This document shows positions 17,034-25,724 of a stretch of DNA of 64,000 bases, piece after piece. Location of the stretch: the NCBI RefSeq assembly GCF_019219065.1, contig NZ_JAHUWK010000013.1, forward strand, positions 79,835 to 143,834, in the 5' to 3' direction. The translations under genes and the position numbers were made by a program. How positions within the stretch are numbered: position 1 is the stretch's first letter; every line of letters begins with the position of its first letter. Under the pieces are notes generated by a model, which worked only from the letters and a program-made list of their open reading frames with translations, ran no database searches and was not told the DNA's origin. The stretch is from Duganella sp. sic0402. GTDB taxonomy: Bacteria > Pseudomonadota > Gammaproteobacteria > Burkholderiales > Burkholderiaceae_D.

Positions 17034-17840
17034 ATGACCCAGATGAACATCGCCATCGCCGGCGCCGGCGGCCGCATGGGCCGCATCCTGATCGAGGCCG
17101 TGCAGAGCGCCGGCGACGCCCGCCTGTCGGGTGCGCTGGACCGCGCTGGCTCGGAACAGGCCGACGCCGCCGCCTTCCTCGGCAAGCCGGCCGGCGTGCC
17201 GGTGGAGTCGGCCTTCGACAAGGGCCTGGCGGGCGCGCAATACCTGATCGATTTCACCCGTCCGGAAGCGACGCTGGAACACCTGCAATACTGCGCCGAG
17301 CATGGCATCAAGCTGGTGATCGGCACCACCGGTTTCGACGACGCCGGCAAGGCCGCCATCGCCGAAGCGGCGAAGAAAACCGCGATCGTGTTCTCGCCGA
17401 ACTTCTCGGTCGGCGTCAACGTCACCATGAAGCTGCTGGAGCAGGCCGCCAAGGCGCTGTCGACCGGCTATGACATCGAAATCGTCGAAGCCCACCACCG
17501 CTTCAAAGTGGATGCGCCGTCCGGCACCGCGCTGAAAATGGGCGAGGTGATCGCCGACGCGCTGGGCCGCGACCTGAAAAAAGACGGCGTGTTCGCGCGC
17601 GAAGGCGTGACCGGCGAGCGCGATCCATCGTCGATCGGCTTTGCCACCATTCGTGGCGGCGACATCGTCGGCGACCACACCGTGCTGTTTGCCGGCATCG
17701 GCGAGCGCATCGAGATCAGCCACAAATCCAGCAGCCGCGTGACCTACGCGCACGGCGCCATCCGCGCCTGCCGCTACCTGGCCGACAAGCCGACCGGCCT
17801 GTTCGACATGTACGACGTGCTGGGCCTGAAAGACAAATGA
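17034..17840 (+). CDS. dapB: 4-hydroxy-tetrahydrodipicolinate reductase
   Basis: A 268-residue NAD(P)H-dependent enzyme of the diaminopimelate/lysine pathway. The Rossmann motif IAGAGGRMGR is near residue 8. The catalytic region EIVEAHHRFKVDAPSGTALKMGE, with its paired His and Lys, is intact. The start is the ATG at 17034, six bases after AAGGA; a TTG at 17028 overlaps that site. The stop overlaps the exbB-like start in an ATGA. Confidence 0.96.
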   Translation: MTQMNIAIAGAGGRMGRILIEAVQSAGDARLSGALDRAGSEQADAAAFLGKPAGVPVESAFDKGLAGAQYLIDFTRPEATLEHLQYCAEHGIKLVIGTTGFDDAGKAAIAEAAKKTAIVFSPNFSVGVNVTMKLLEQAAKALSTGYDIEIVEAHHRFKVDAPSGTALKMGEVIADALGRDLKKDGVFAREGVTGERDPSSIGFATIRGGDIVGDHTVLFAGIGERIEISHKSSSRVTYAHGAIRACRYLADKPTGLFDMYDVLGLKDK

Positions 17841-18502
17841 ACCCGGCCGCCAGCCAATTCACCCTGGCCCGTTTCTGGGAGCAGGGCGACGCCATCAGCC
17901 ACGCGGTAGCGTTGGTGCTGCTGGCGATGTCGCTGGTCAGCTGGTTCTTCATCCTGGCCAAGGCGTTTGCCGCCTGGCGCATCCGCCGCAGCGCGCCGGC
18001 GGTGCAGGCGTTCTGGGATGCGCCGTCGCTGCAGGACGGCGTGGCCGGCCTGGCGCTGGCCGATCCCGAAAAGATTTTCCTGCCGCTGGCCGAGCAGGGC
18101 GCGGCGCAGCTGAAGGCGGCGAGCAAGCCGTCGCTGGGCGGCGAAATGGACCGCCCGGCGCAAGCCACGCGGGTGCTGCGCGCGGCGATACAGCATTCCA
18201 CCAACCGTCTCGAAGGCGGCCTGACCATGCTGGCGTCGATCGGCGCCACCGCGCCGTTTGTCGGCCTGCTGGGCACCGTGTGGGGTATCTACCATGCGCT
18301 GGCCAATGTGTCCTCGCATGGCACGGTGCAGATCGATAAAGTGGCCGGCCCGGTGGGCGAGGCGCTGGTGATGACCGCCATCGGCCTGACCGTGGCGATA
18401 CCGGCGGTGCTGGCCTACAATGCGTTCAACCGCGTCAACCGCCTGACCCTGGCCGAGCTGGATGCGTTTGCGCACGACCTGCACGCGTATCTGAGCAAGT
18501 AA
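17837..18502 (+). CDS. exbB: MotA/TolQ/ExbB proton channel protein
   Basis: A 221-residue inner-membrane protein with three hydrophobic segments (about residues 20-45, 130-155 and 170-195). The family signature GLTMLASIGATAPFVGLLGTVWGIYHAL starts near residue 130. It forms the pentameric channel that passes proton motive force to TonB. ExbB is preferred over TolQ because it is followed directly by an ExbD-like gene without tolA or tolB; no tonB is in the window. It overlaps dapB by four bases. Confidence 0.87.
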   Translation: MNPAASQFTLARFWEQGDAISHAVALVLLAMSLVSWFFILAKAFAAWRIRRSAPAVQAFWDAPSLQDGVAGLALADPEKIFLPLAEQGAAQLKAASKPSLGGEMDRPAQATRVLRAAIQHSTNRLEGGLTMLASIGATAPFVGLLGTVWGIYHALANVSSHGTVQIDKVAGPVGEALVMTAIGLTVAIPAVLAYNAFNRVNRLTLAELDAFAHDLHAYLSK

Positions 18503-18506
18503 CAGC

Positions 18507-18932
18507 ATGGCCTTCGGCGCATTCAACCACCACCGCAATCCCGGCCCGATGGCCGACATCAACGTCACGCCGATGGTGGATGTGATGCTGGTGCTGCTGG
18601 TGATCTTCATCCTGTCCGCGCCGATGTTCACCGGTTCCGTGCAGCTGGAACTGCCGAAGGCGCAAACGCAGGCGGCGCAGTCGGCGCCGGCCGCCACGGT
18701 CACGCTGTCGATCGACGGCAAGGGCAAGATATTCTGGAATAACGATCCGGTCGAGCAGGACGCGCTGGTGTCGCGCCTGGTCGAAGCGGCCAAGCTGGAG
18801 CCGCAACCGGAACTGCAACTGCGCGCCGACAAGGATACCCGCTATGAAGTGGTGACCCAAGTGATGGCTGCCGCGCAGTCGAATGGATTAACGAAATTGG
18901 GATTCGTCACCGATCCCAAGAAGGACAAGTAA
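18507..18932 (+). CDS. exbD: ExbD/TolR-family biopolymer transport protein
   Basis: A 141-residue protein with one N-terminal membrane helix and a periplasmic domain; it works with ExbB to energise TonB. The signature MADINVTPMVDVMLVLLVIF is present, including the essential membrane Asp in TPMVDV. It starts four bases after exbB and stops immediately before the barstar-like gene. Confidence 0.9.
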   Translation: MAFGAFNHHRNPGPMADINVTPMVDVMLVLLVIFILSAPMFTGSVQLELPKAQTQAAQSAPAATVTLSIDGKGKIFWNNDPVEQDALVSRLVEAAKLEPQPELQLRADKDTRYEVVTQVMAAAQSNGLTKLGFVTDPKKDK

Positions 18933-19250
18933 ATGGCAACCGCAGAACTGAATGGCGCAGCCATCAAAGACTCCCCAAGCTTTCACGCCGAGTGCAAGGC
19001 AGCGCTGGGCTTCCCCGACACCTATGGCAACAGCATGGACGCGTGGGTGGATTGCCTGAGCTATTTGCGCGACGAAGACAGCATGAGCAAGTTCCGCCTG
19101 AAGCCGAACGAAGTGCTGGAAATCGTCATCAAGGATTCGGCCGCCATGCAGCCGGACATCCTCGAAGAAGTGACGTATTGCGTGGCCGGCCTGAACGAGC
19201 GCTATGAAGACTATGGCGAAAAGCCGGCGCTGAAACTTAGTCTGCGCTGA
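18933..19250 (+). CDS. Barstar-family protein
   Basis: A 105-residue small acidic protein of the barstar (RNase inhibitor) family. The family hallmark FPDTYGNSMDAWVDCLSYL is at about residues 27-45, and the C-terminal strand follows. In the model system barstar blocks barnase; no barnase-like RNase is encoded nearby. It starts directly after the exbD stop (the A of its ATG follows the stop), so it is part of the dapB-exbB-exbD operon. Its 3' end overlaps the convergent map gene by 14 bases. It may inhibit a distant RNase or serve another purpose. Confidence 0.82.
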   Translation: MATAELNGAAIKDSPSFHAECKAALGFPDTYGNSMDAWVDCLSYLRDEDSMSKFRLKPNEVLEIVIKDSAAMQPDILEEVTYCVAGLNERYEDYGEKPALKLSLR

Positions 19251-20073
19251 TTTCTACGCCAGCCGGTACGGCGTTCGGGATATTGGCTTTCGAGCCGGTT
19301 TCACCCGGCGCCAGCGTCAGCACCTCGAAGCCGGTTTCGGTGACGTGCACCATGTGTTCCCATTGCGCCGACAGCGATTTGTCGCGCGTCTCGACGGTCC
19401 AGCCGTCGCTCAATTCCTTGGTGGCGGCCTTGCCGGCGTTGATCATCGGCTCGATGGTGAACAGCATGCCTGGCTTCAGCACCATGCCCTGGCCTGGACG
19501 GCCGTAGTGCGTCACCTGCGGATCTTCGTGGTAGACCTGGCCGATGCCGTGGCCGCAGTAATCCAGCACCACGCTGTAGCCGGCTTTTTCGGCCACGGTC
19601 TGGATCGCGAAGCCGACATCGCCCAGCGTCGCCTTCGGCTTCACTGCGCGGATGCCGGCCCACATCGCCGCGTAGGTGGTTTCGACCAGCTTGCGGGTGG
19701 GCTTGGACGGCTCGCCGACGTAGTACATACGGCTGGTGTCGCCGTGCCAGCCATCCTTGATGACGGCCACGTCGATGTTGATGATGTCGCCGTTCTTCAG
19801 CACCTGGGTGGCCGACGGAATGCCGTGGCACACCACATGGTTGACCGAGCTGCAGACGGTCGCCGGGAAGCCGCCGTAACCCACATTGGCCGGTATCGCC
19901 TGCTGGACATTGACGATGTAGTCGTTGCACAGCTGGTCGAGGTAGGCCGTGGTTACGCCCGGCTTCACGTGCGGAGCGATCATGGTCAGCACGTCGGCCG
20001 CCAGTTGGGCGGCGACGCGCGCCTGAACCATTTGCTCGGGCGTTTTGATGAGATTGGCGTTACGGCGGGACAT
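19237..20073 (-). CDS. map: Methionine aminopeptidase type I
   Basis: A 278-residue M24A peptidase that removes the initiator methionine from nascent proteins. The metal ligands fit the family: NIDVAVIKDGWHGDTSRMY (two Asp), GHGIGQVYHEDP (His), TIEPMI (Glu) and WEHMVHVTETG (Glu). The substrate-side His is in NHVVCHGIP. The N-terminus MSRRNANLIKTPEQM is typical of a single-copy housekeeping Map, though this one has an extended C-terminus. It stands alone on the minus strand. Confidence 0.94.
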   Translation of the reverse strand: MSRRNANLIKTPEQMVQARVAAQLAADVLTMIAPHVKPGVTTAYLDQLCNDYIVNVQQAIPANVGYGGFPATVCSSVNHVVCHGIPSATQVLKNGDIINIDVAVIKDGWHGDTSRMYYVGEPSKPTRKLVETTYAAMWAGIRAVKPKATLGDVGFAIQTVAEKAGYSVVLDYCGHGIGQVYHEDPQVTHYGRPGQGMVLKPGMLFTIEPMINAGKAATKELSDGWTVETRDKSLSAQWEHMVHVTETGFEVLTLAPGETGSKANIPNAVPAGVEISAD

Positions 20074-20116
20074 GGTTGACCTCTTTATTTGCAGAGGCGG
20101 TATTTTCCCACAATCG

Positions 20117-20485
20117 TTAGCGCACCGCTTTTAAATCGAAGTGCGGGTTGTAGATCAGGCAAAGCAGGTTGCCGAACGGGTCGGCCAGTTCGACCGTCTT
20201 GATATTCTCGCCGACGTCCTGGATGGCGCCATGAATGGCCGCGCCCAGTGCGGTGATGCGGGCGACTTCCGCTTCGATATCTTCCACGCCCCAGTACACC
20301 AGCGCGCCAGTGGTGGCGGGCGTGCCGCCTTCCGGCAGCAGCCCCAGTTCAAAGCCACCGACGTTGTAGCCGACGTAGAACGGCTGGTCGAAATAGGGCT
20401 CGACGCCGAACACCTTGGTGTACCACTGTTTGGCCTTGGCCAGATCGGCCACCGGATAGATGGCGGTGCGCAGTCCGTTGATCAT
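20117..20485 (-). CDS. VOC-family (glyoxalase-like) protein
   Basis: A 122-residue single-module vicinal oxygen chelate protein. The two beta-alpha-beta-beta-beta halves are visible: TAIYPVADLAKAKQWYTKVFG and GVEDIEAEVARITALGAAIHG, then ELADPFGNLLCLIYNP. Such proteins bind a metal and act in detoxification or antibiotic binding; no substrate can be named. The ATG at 20485 follows GGAGG six bases upstream. It overlaps neither neighbour and is probably co-transcribed with the AraC gene just upstream. Confidence 0.8.
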   Translation of the reverse strand: MINGLRTAIYPVADLAKAKQWYTKVFGVEPYFDQPFYVGYNVGGFELGLLPEGGTPATTGALVYWGVEDIEAEVARITALGAAIHGAIQDVGENIKTVELADPFGNLLCLIYNPHFDLKAVR

Positions 20486-20525
20486 TGTGTGTGCCTCCAG
20501 ATAGTCAAAACGCCATCTTGGCACA

Positions 20526-21290
20526 TCAGGCATCGGTTTGATTGGAAAAATGGAATCGCTCGGGGGCGCTACCGGAAAATTCCTGGAAATCGTGGATCAG
20601 GTGGGATTGATCGAAGTAGCCGCATGCCAGCGCCAGTTGCGCCCAGTCGGGCGCTGGCGCCACCTTGATTGCCGCAGTGGCCTGGCGGAAGCGGCAGATC
20701 CGCGCGAACAGCTTGGGCGACAGGCCGACGTGCTGGCGGAACTGCGCCGCCAGATGCTGGCGCGATACACCCAGCGCCGCCGCCAGCGCCTCAATCCGCA
20801 CCTCGCCGCCGCTATCATCCAGCGTCGCCAATGCCCGCTGCACCAGCGTCGCGGCGCCGGCCGGCAGCGCGCTCGCGGCCCGCAAGCGGCGCAGCAACTC
20901 CCGCTCGATGAGTGCCAGCCGCGCCCGCAGCGGCGCCTCGCTGGTCCACAGCGCATCGGCCAGACGGTCTGCATCGCTGTGTCCCCACAGTAGATCGATA
21001 TCCGCGCGCTGGTCGGTAATCTCCTGCATCGGCGTGTGCAGGAACGCGCCCGCCATGCCCGGCTTGAAGCGCACTGCCAGGGTCCGTACCGGCCGCTCGC
21101 TGGCGACCAGTATTGCGGCGGACATCATGCCGACCGCGAAGCCGGATTGGCCGTTGTCCTGCCAGAGGATATCCACGCAATTGTCGGGCAGTACGCGATG
21201 CACATGCGCCCCGCCAGGCGCTTGCGCCGCCCAGACGCATGCTATATGTGCTGCCAGTGCTGGATGGGGGGAGTATTCACGATAATACAT
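20526..21290 (-). CDS. AraC-family transcriptional regulator
   Basis: A 254-residue regulator. The N-terminal half (DUF6597-like, YYREYSPHPALAAHIACVW) is a ligand or sensor domain. The C-terminal AraC domain has two helix-turn-helix units, EALAAALGVSRQHLAAQFRQHVGLSPK and LALACGYFDQSHLIHDFQEFSGSAPERF. It lies upstream of the VOC gene on the same strand with a 40-base gap, so it may control itself and that gene. The inducer is unknown. Confidence 0.85.
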   Translation of the reverse strand: MYYREYSPHPALAAHIACVWAAQAPGGAHVHRVLPDNCVDILWQDNGQSGFAVGMMSAAILVASERPVRTLAVRFKPGMAGAFLHTPMQEITDQRADIDLLWGHSDADRLADALWTSEAPLRARLALIERELLRRLRAASALPAGAATLVQRALATLDDSGGEVRIEALAAALGVSRQHLAAQFRQHVGLSPKLFARICRFRQATAAIKVAPAPDWAQLALACGYFDQSHLIHDFQEFSGSAPERFHFSNQTDA

Positions 21291-21401
21291 GGCGGAAGAT
21301 TATCACTTTTTGAACCCCGCAGGGCCACAGAGGGGGCGGACCCCGGCCGCGATGCATCGCTTGAGGGGGAAAGCCAGCGCTCATCCAGCCCTCTCTCAAG
21401 G

Positions 21402-21407
21402 TATAAT
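21402..21407 (+). promoter_or_regulatory. -10 hexamer upstream of leuS
   Basis: A perfect TATAAT lies 37 bases before the leuS start. The expected -35 position falls inside a small inverted repeat, CTTGAG (21360-21365) and CTCAAG (21395-21400), and shows no clear -35 match. Confidence 0.45.
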
Positions 21408-21443
21408 GTCCGGTTCATATTCACTAATTGGCCGTACACCATC

Positions 21444-24065
21444 ATGCAAGATAAATATAGTCCCGCCGACGTAGAAAAAGCCGCGCAATCCCACTGGAAG
21501 GCAATCGATGCCTACAAGGCTGTCGAGAACGATCCGCGTTTCCCGAAAGGGAAGTACTACGCCTGCTCGATGCTGCCTTACCCATCGGGCAAGCTGCACA
21601 TGGGCCACGTCCGCAACTATACGATCAACGACGTGATGTACCGCTATCTGCGCATGAACGGCTACAACGTGCTGATGCCGATGGGCTGGGATGCCTTCGG
21701 CATGCCCGCCGAAAACGCGGCGATGGCCAACAACGTGCCGCCGGCGCAATGGACTTATTCGAACATCGCCCACATGCGCTCGCAGATGGAGCTGATGGGC
21801 CTGGCCATCGACTGGTCGCGCGAAATGACCGCGTGCAAGCCGGAATACTACAAATGGAACCAGTGGATGTTCCTGAAGATGCTGGAAAAAGGCATCATCT
21901 ACAAAAAGACCGGCACCGTGAACTGGGACCCGATCGACCAGACCGTGCTGGCCAATGAGCAGGTCATCGACGGCAAGGGCTGGCGCTCGGGCGCAGTGAT
22001 CGAGAAGCGTGAAATCCCGATGTACTACGCGCGCATCACCGACTACGCCGATGAGCTGCTGGGCTATGTTGACGACAAGCTGCCAGGCTGGCCTGAGCGC
22101 GTGCGCATCATGCAGTCGAACTGGATCGGCAAATCGACCGGCGTGCGCTTCGCCTTCCCGCATGAGATCAAGGACGCCGATGGCAAGCTGATCACCGACG
22201 GCAAAATGTATGTCTTCACCACCCGTCCGGACACCGTGATGGGCGTGACCTTCTGCGCCGTCGCCGCAGAACATCCGCTGGCCGTGCTGGCCGCGCAGAC
22301 CAATCCGGAGCTGGCCGCCTTCAACGCCGAGTGCAAACTGGGCTCGGTGATCGAAGCCGACATGGCGACCATGGAGAAGAAGGGCATGCCGACCGGCCTG
22401 TTCGTCACCCATCCAATCACCGGCGACAAGGTCGAAGTCTGGGTCGGCAACTACGTGCTGATGACTTACGGCGACGGCGCTGTGATGGGTGTGCCTGCGC
22501 ACGACGAACGCGATTTCGCTTTCGCCAAAAAATACAATCTGCCGCTCAAGCAGGTGATCAAGGCCGAAGGCCAGGAATTCAGCACCGGCGCATGGCAGGA
22601 ATGGTACGGCGACAAGGAAGTGGCTATCGTCACCAACTCCGGCAAGTACGATGGCCTGCGCTACGCTGAAGCAGTCGACGCGGTGGCCGCCGACATGGCC
22701 GCCAAGGGCCTGGGCGAGAAGAAGATCACCTTCCGCCTGCGCGACTGGGGCATCTCGCGCCAGCGCTACTGGGGCACGCCGATCCCGATGATCAACTGCC
22801 CGGATTGCGGCTCGGTGCCAGTGCCGGAAAAAGACCTGCCGGTGGTGCTGCCGGAAGACTGCGTCCCTGATGGCAGCGGCAATCCGCTGAACAAGTATGA
22901 AGCCTTCCTGAAGTGCGACTGCCCGCAGTGCGGCAAGCCAGCGCGCCGCGAAACCGACACCATGGATACCTTCGTCGATTCGTCGTGGTACTACATGCGC
23001 TATACCTCGCCAGGCTCGAACGACGCCATGGTCGATGCACGCAATGATTACTGGATGCCGATGGACCAGTACATCGGCGGCATCGAACACGCGGTGCTGC
23101 ACCTGCTGTACGCGCGCTTCTGGACCAAAGTCATGCGCGACTTCGGCCTGGTGAAATTCGACGAGCCGTTCACCAACCTGCTGACCCAGGGCATGGTGCT
23201 GAACGAGACTTACTACCGCGAAGAAGAATCCGGCAAGAAGATCTGGTTCAATCCGGCCGACGTGGACCTGTCGCTGGACGACAAGGGCCGTCCGCAAGGC
23301 GCGGTGCTGAAGGAAGACGGCCAGCCTGTGCAGATAGGCGGCACCGAGAAGATGTCGAAGTCGAAGAACAACGGCATCGATCCGCAAGCGCAGATCGAAC
23401 AATACGGCGCCGACACCGCGCGCCTGTTCACCATGTTCGCTTCGCCGCCGGAACAGACGCTGGAATGGTCGGGCAGCGGCGTGGAAGGCGCCAACCGCTT
23501 CCTGCGCCGCGTGTGGGCCTTCGGCTACGCGCAGCGTGAAGGCATCGCCGCAGCAGGCGCGCCGCTGAATTCTGCTGCCACCACCGACGCTGGCAAAACC
23601 CTGCGCCGCGAAGTGCACAAGGTGCTGCAACAGGCTGACTACGACGTCAAGCGCATCCAGTACAACACGGTGGTGTCGGCTTGCATGAAGATGCTGAACA
23701 CGCTGGAATCGGCCAAGGATGTGGAAGCGGCCGTGCTGTCGGAAGGCTATGCGATCTTCCTGCGCTTGCTGAATCCGGTCGCGCCGCACATCACCCACGT
23801 ACTGTGGAAGGAACTCGGCTATGCTGGCGATATCCTGGATGCGGCCTGGCCGCAGGTTGATCCGGCCGCGCTGGAACAGTCCGAGATCGAAATGATGATC
23901 CAGGTGAACGGCAAGCTGCGTGGCAGCGTGGTGGTAGCGAAAGGTGCCGACAAGGCTGCCATCGAAGCTGCCGCGCTGGCCAACGAAGCGGTGCAAAAGT
24001 TCATCGAGGGCACGCCGAAGAAGGTGATCGTGGTGCCAGGTAAATTGGTCAACATCGTGGTGTAA
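21444..24065 (+). CDS. leuS: Leucyl-tRNA synthetase
   Basis: An 873-residue class I aminoacyl-tRNA synthetase. It has the HIGH-type motif PYPSGKLHMGHVRNY near residue 45, the KMSKS motif EKMSKSKNNG near residue 637, and a CP1 editing domain between them (TTRPDTVMGVTF, VPAHDERDFAF). The length fits the family. The frame is open for 136 codons upstream, but the conserved N-terminus MQDKYSPADVEKAAQSHW fixes the start at 21444. It leads leuS-lptE-holA, an order also seen in E. coli. Confidence 0.97.
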   Translation: MQDKYSPADVEKAAQSHWKAIDAYKAVENDPRFPKGKYYACSMLPYPSGKLHMGHVRNYTINDVMYRYLRMNGYNVLMPMGWDAFGMPAENAAMANNVPPAQWTYSNIAHMRSQMELMGLAIDWSREMTACKPEYYKWNQWMFLKMLEKGIIYKKTGTVNWDPIDQTVLANEQVIDGKGWRSGAVIEKREIPMYYARITDYADELLGYVDDKLPGWPERVRIMQSNWIGKSTGVRFAFPHEIKDADGKLITDGKMYVFTTRPDTVMGVTFCAVAAEHPLAVLAAQTNPELAAFNAECKLGSVIEADMATMEKKGMPTGLFVTHPITGDKVEVWVGNYVLMTYGDGAVMGVPAHDERDFAFAKKYNLPLKQVIKAEGQEFSTGAWQEWYGDKEVAIVTNSGKYDGLRYAEAVDAVAADMAAKGLGEKKITFRLRDWGISRQRYWGTPIPMINCPDCGSVPVPEKDLPVVLPEDCVPDGSGNPLNKYEAFLKCDCPQCGKPARRETDTMDTFVDSSWYYMRYTSPGSNDAMVDARNDYWMPMDQYIGGIEHAVLHLLYARFWTKVMRDFGLVKFDEPFTNLLTQGMVLNETYYREEESGKKIWFNPADVDLSLDDKGRPQGAVLKEDGQPVQIGGTEKMSKSKNNGIDPQAQIEQYGADTARLFTMFASPPEQTLEWSGSGVEGANRFLRRVWAFGYAQREGIAAAGAPLNSAATTDAGKTLRREVHKVLQQADYDVKRIQYNTVVSACMKMLNTLESAKDVEAAVLSEGYAIFLRLLNPVAPHITHVLWKELGYAGDILDAAWPQVDPAALEQSEIEMMIQVNGKLRGSVVVAKGADKAAIEAAALANEAVQKFIEGTPKKVIVVPGKLVNIVV

Positions 24066-24073
24066 AGAGAGCT

Positions 24074-24682
24074 ATGGCGACTACTTCGAAGTTTTTGTGT
24101 GCGGCAGTGCTGGCGGCGTCGCTGACGCTGTCGGGCTGCGGTTTCCACCTGCGCGGCGACAGCGGCCACTACACGCTGCCGTTCCCGACGATTTATGTGG
24201 GGCTGCCGGAGGCGTCGCCATTGGCGATTGATTTGAAACGCAATATCCGCGCCAACGGCGGCACCACGGTGGTCAGCAGCGCCAAGGAAGCGGATGGGGT
24301 GATCGATGTCTTGTCCAATCCGGAAAAGACCAAGACCAAGACCATTCTTTCGCTGAACAGCAATGGCCGCGTGCGCCAGTATCTGCTGACCTACAACATC
24401 ATCTTCCGCATCATCGACAAGCAGGGCAAGGAGTTGCTGGCGCCGACGCAAATTACGCTGACCCGCCCGATCGACTTCAACGAAACCCAGCTGCTGGCCA
24501 AGGAACAGGAAGAAGCACTGCTGTACAAGGACATGCAGACCGACCTGGTACAGCAGATGATGCGCCGCATCGCCGCCGTCAAGACGGCCGGCGTGTCGCT
24601 GCCGCCGCCAGGCCCGGCGCCGAGCGGCCAGCAGCCATCGTCGCAACCGTCGACGATACCGCCGGCTGTGCCGATTCAGTAA
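24074..24682 (+). CDS. lptE: LPS-assembly lipoprotein LptE
   Basis: A 202-residue outer-membrane lipoprotein that plugs the LptD barrel. The lipobox LTLSGC precedes GFHLRGDSGHYTLPF, a signature of LptE/RlpB. The body is an alpha/beta sandwich of family length; the last 30 residues are a Pro/Gln/Ser-rich tail. It starts eight bases after leuS and precedes holA by nine bases, the conserved leuS-lptE-holA order. Confidence 0.93.
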   Translation: MATTSKFLCAAVLAASLTLSGCGFHLRGDSGHYTLPFPTIYVGLPEASPLAIDLKRNIRANGGTTVVSSAKEADGVIDVLSNPEKTKTKTILSLNSNGRVRQYLLTYNIIFRIIDKQGKELLAPTQITLTRPIDFNETQLLAKEQEEALLYKDMQTDLVQQMMRRIAAVKTAGVSLPPPGPAPSGQQPSSQPSTIPPAVPIQ

Positions 24683-24691
24683 AGGCGCCGC

Positions 24692-25708
24692 ATGCAATTA
24701 CGGTTGGAGGCGCTGGACGGCCATTTGAGCAAATCGCTGTCGCAGCTGTATGTCATCACCAGCGACGAGCATTTGCTGGCGCTGGAGGCTGCGGACAAAA
24801 TCCGCAAGACCGCGCGCGCGCAGGGCTATTCCGAGCGCGATGTGCTGACCGTGGAGCGCAGCTTCAAATGGGGCGAGCTGTTGGCGGCCAACCAGGCGCT
24901 ATCGCTGTTTGGTGACAAGAAGCTGATCGAGCTGCGTATCCCGACCGGCAAGCCGGGCAAGGATGGCGGCGCGGCGCTGCAAAACTATGTCAAAGATCTG
25001 AGTCCGGATAACCTGACTTTGATTACGCTGCCCAAGCTGGACTGGCAGACGCAAAAGGCGGCCTGGGTGGCCGCGCTTCAGCAAGCGGCGGTGTATATCG
25101 ACATCCCGCAGGTGGAACGGGCGCATTTGCCCAATTGGATAGGCCAGCGCCTTGCCCAACAGGGGCAAAGCGCGGACCGGCAGAGCATTGATTTCATCGC
25201 CGATCGCGTGGAAGGCAATCTGCTTGCGGCCCATCAGGAGATTCAAAAACTGGCCTTGCTGCACGAGCCGGGCAAGCTGACCTACGAGCAGGTGCACGAA
25301 GCGGTGCTGAATGTGGCGCGCTACGATGTGTTCAAGCTCAGTGAGGCGATGCTGGCGGGCGATCCGGCGCGGTTGATCCGCATGCTGGATGGCCTGAAAG
25401 GCGAAGGCGAAGCATTGCCGCTGGTGCTGTGGGCGGTGTCGGAGGAAATCCGCACGCTGCTCAAGCTGAAGGCGGGCATGGCGCAAGGCCGGCCTTTGGG
25501 GGCGCTGCTCAAGGAGCACCGCATCTGGGGGCCTAAAGAACGCATGATGGACCCGGCGCTGCGCCGCATTTCATTGCCAACGCTGGAAGCGGCAATGAAA
25601 GAGGCCGCGCAAGTGGACAAGATGATCAAGGGCCTGCGCGCGAAAGCGTATGCCGGCGACGCGTGGGACGCGATGCTGCAATTGGCGTTGAAGGTCGCGC
25701 GCGGTTAA
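24692..25708 (+). CDS. holA: DNA polymerase III subunit delta
   Basis: A 338-residue subunit of the clamp loader that opens the beta sliding clamp. The sequence YVITSDEHLLALEAADKIRKTA at the N-terminus, ALSLFGDKKLIELRIPTGKPG near residue 70 and FIADRVEGNLLAAHQEIQKL near residue 170 match the family. The length and the position after lptE agree with the assignment. Confidence 0.93.
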   Translation: MQLRLEALDGHLSKSLSQLYVITSDEHLLALEAADKIRKTARAQGYSERDVLTVERSFKWGELLAANQALSLFGDKKLIELRIPTGKPGKDGGAALQNYVKDLSPDNLTLITLPKLDWQTQKAAWVAALQQAAVYIDIPQVERAHLPNWIGQRLAQQGQSADRQSIDFIADRVEGNLLAAHQEIQKLALLHEPGKLTYEQVHEAVLNVARYDVFKLSEAMLAGDPARLIRMLDGLKGEGEALPLVLWAVSEEIRTLLKLKAGMAQGRPLGALLKEHRIWGPKERMMDPALRRISLPTLEAAMKEAAQVDKMIKGLRAKAYAGDAWDAMLQLALKVARG

Positions 25709-25724
25709 ACCCGACGAGACAACG

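Noticed and set aside
21036..21443. A 136-codon N-terminal extension of leuS
   Set aside because: It overlaps the AraC gene antisense and precedes both the promoter-like TATAAT and the conserved LeuS N-terminus.
21396..23996. An 866-codon open frame antisense to leuS
   Set aside because: Composition is His/Arg/Val-rich, as expected for a shadow of GC-rich coding sequence; no domain recognised.
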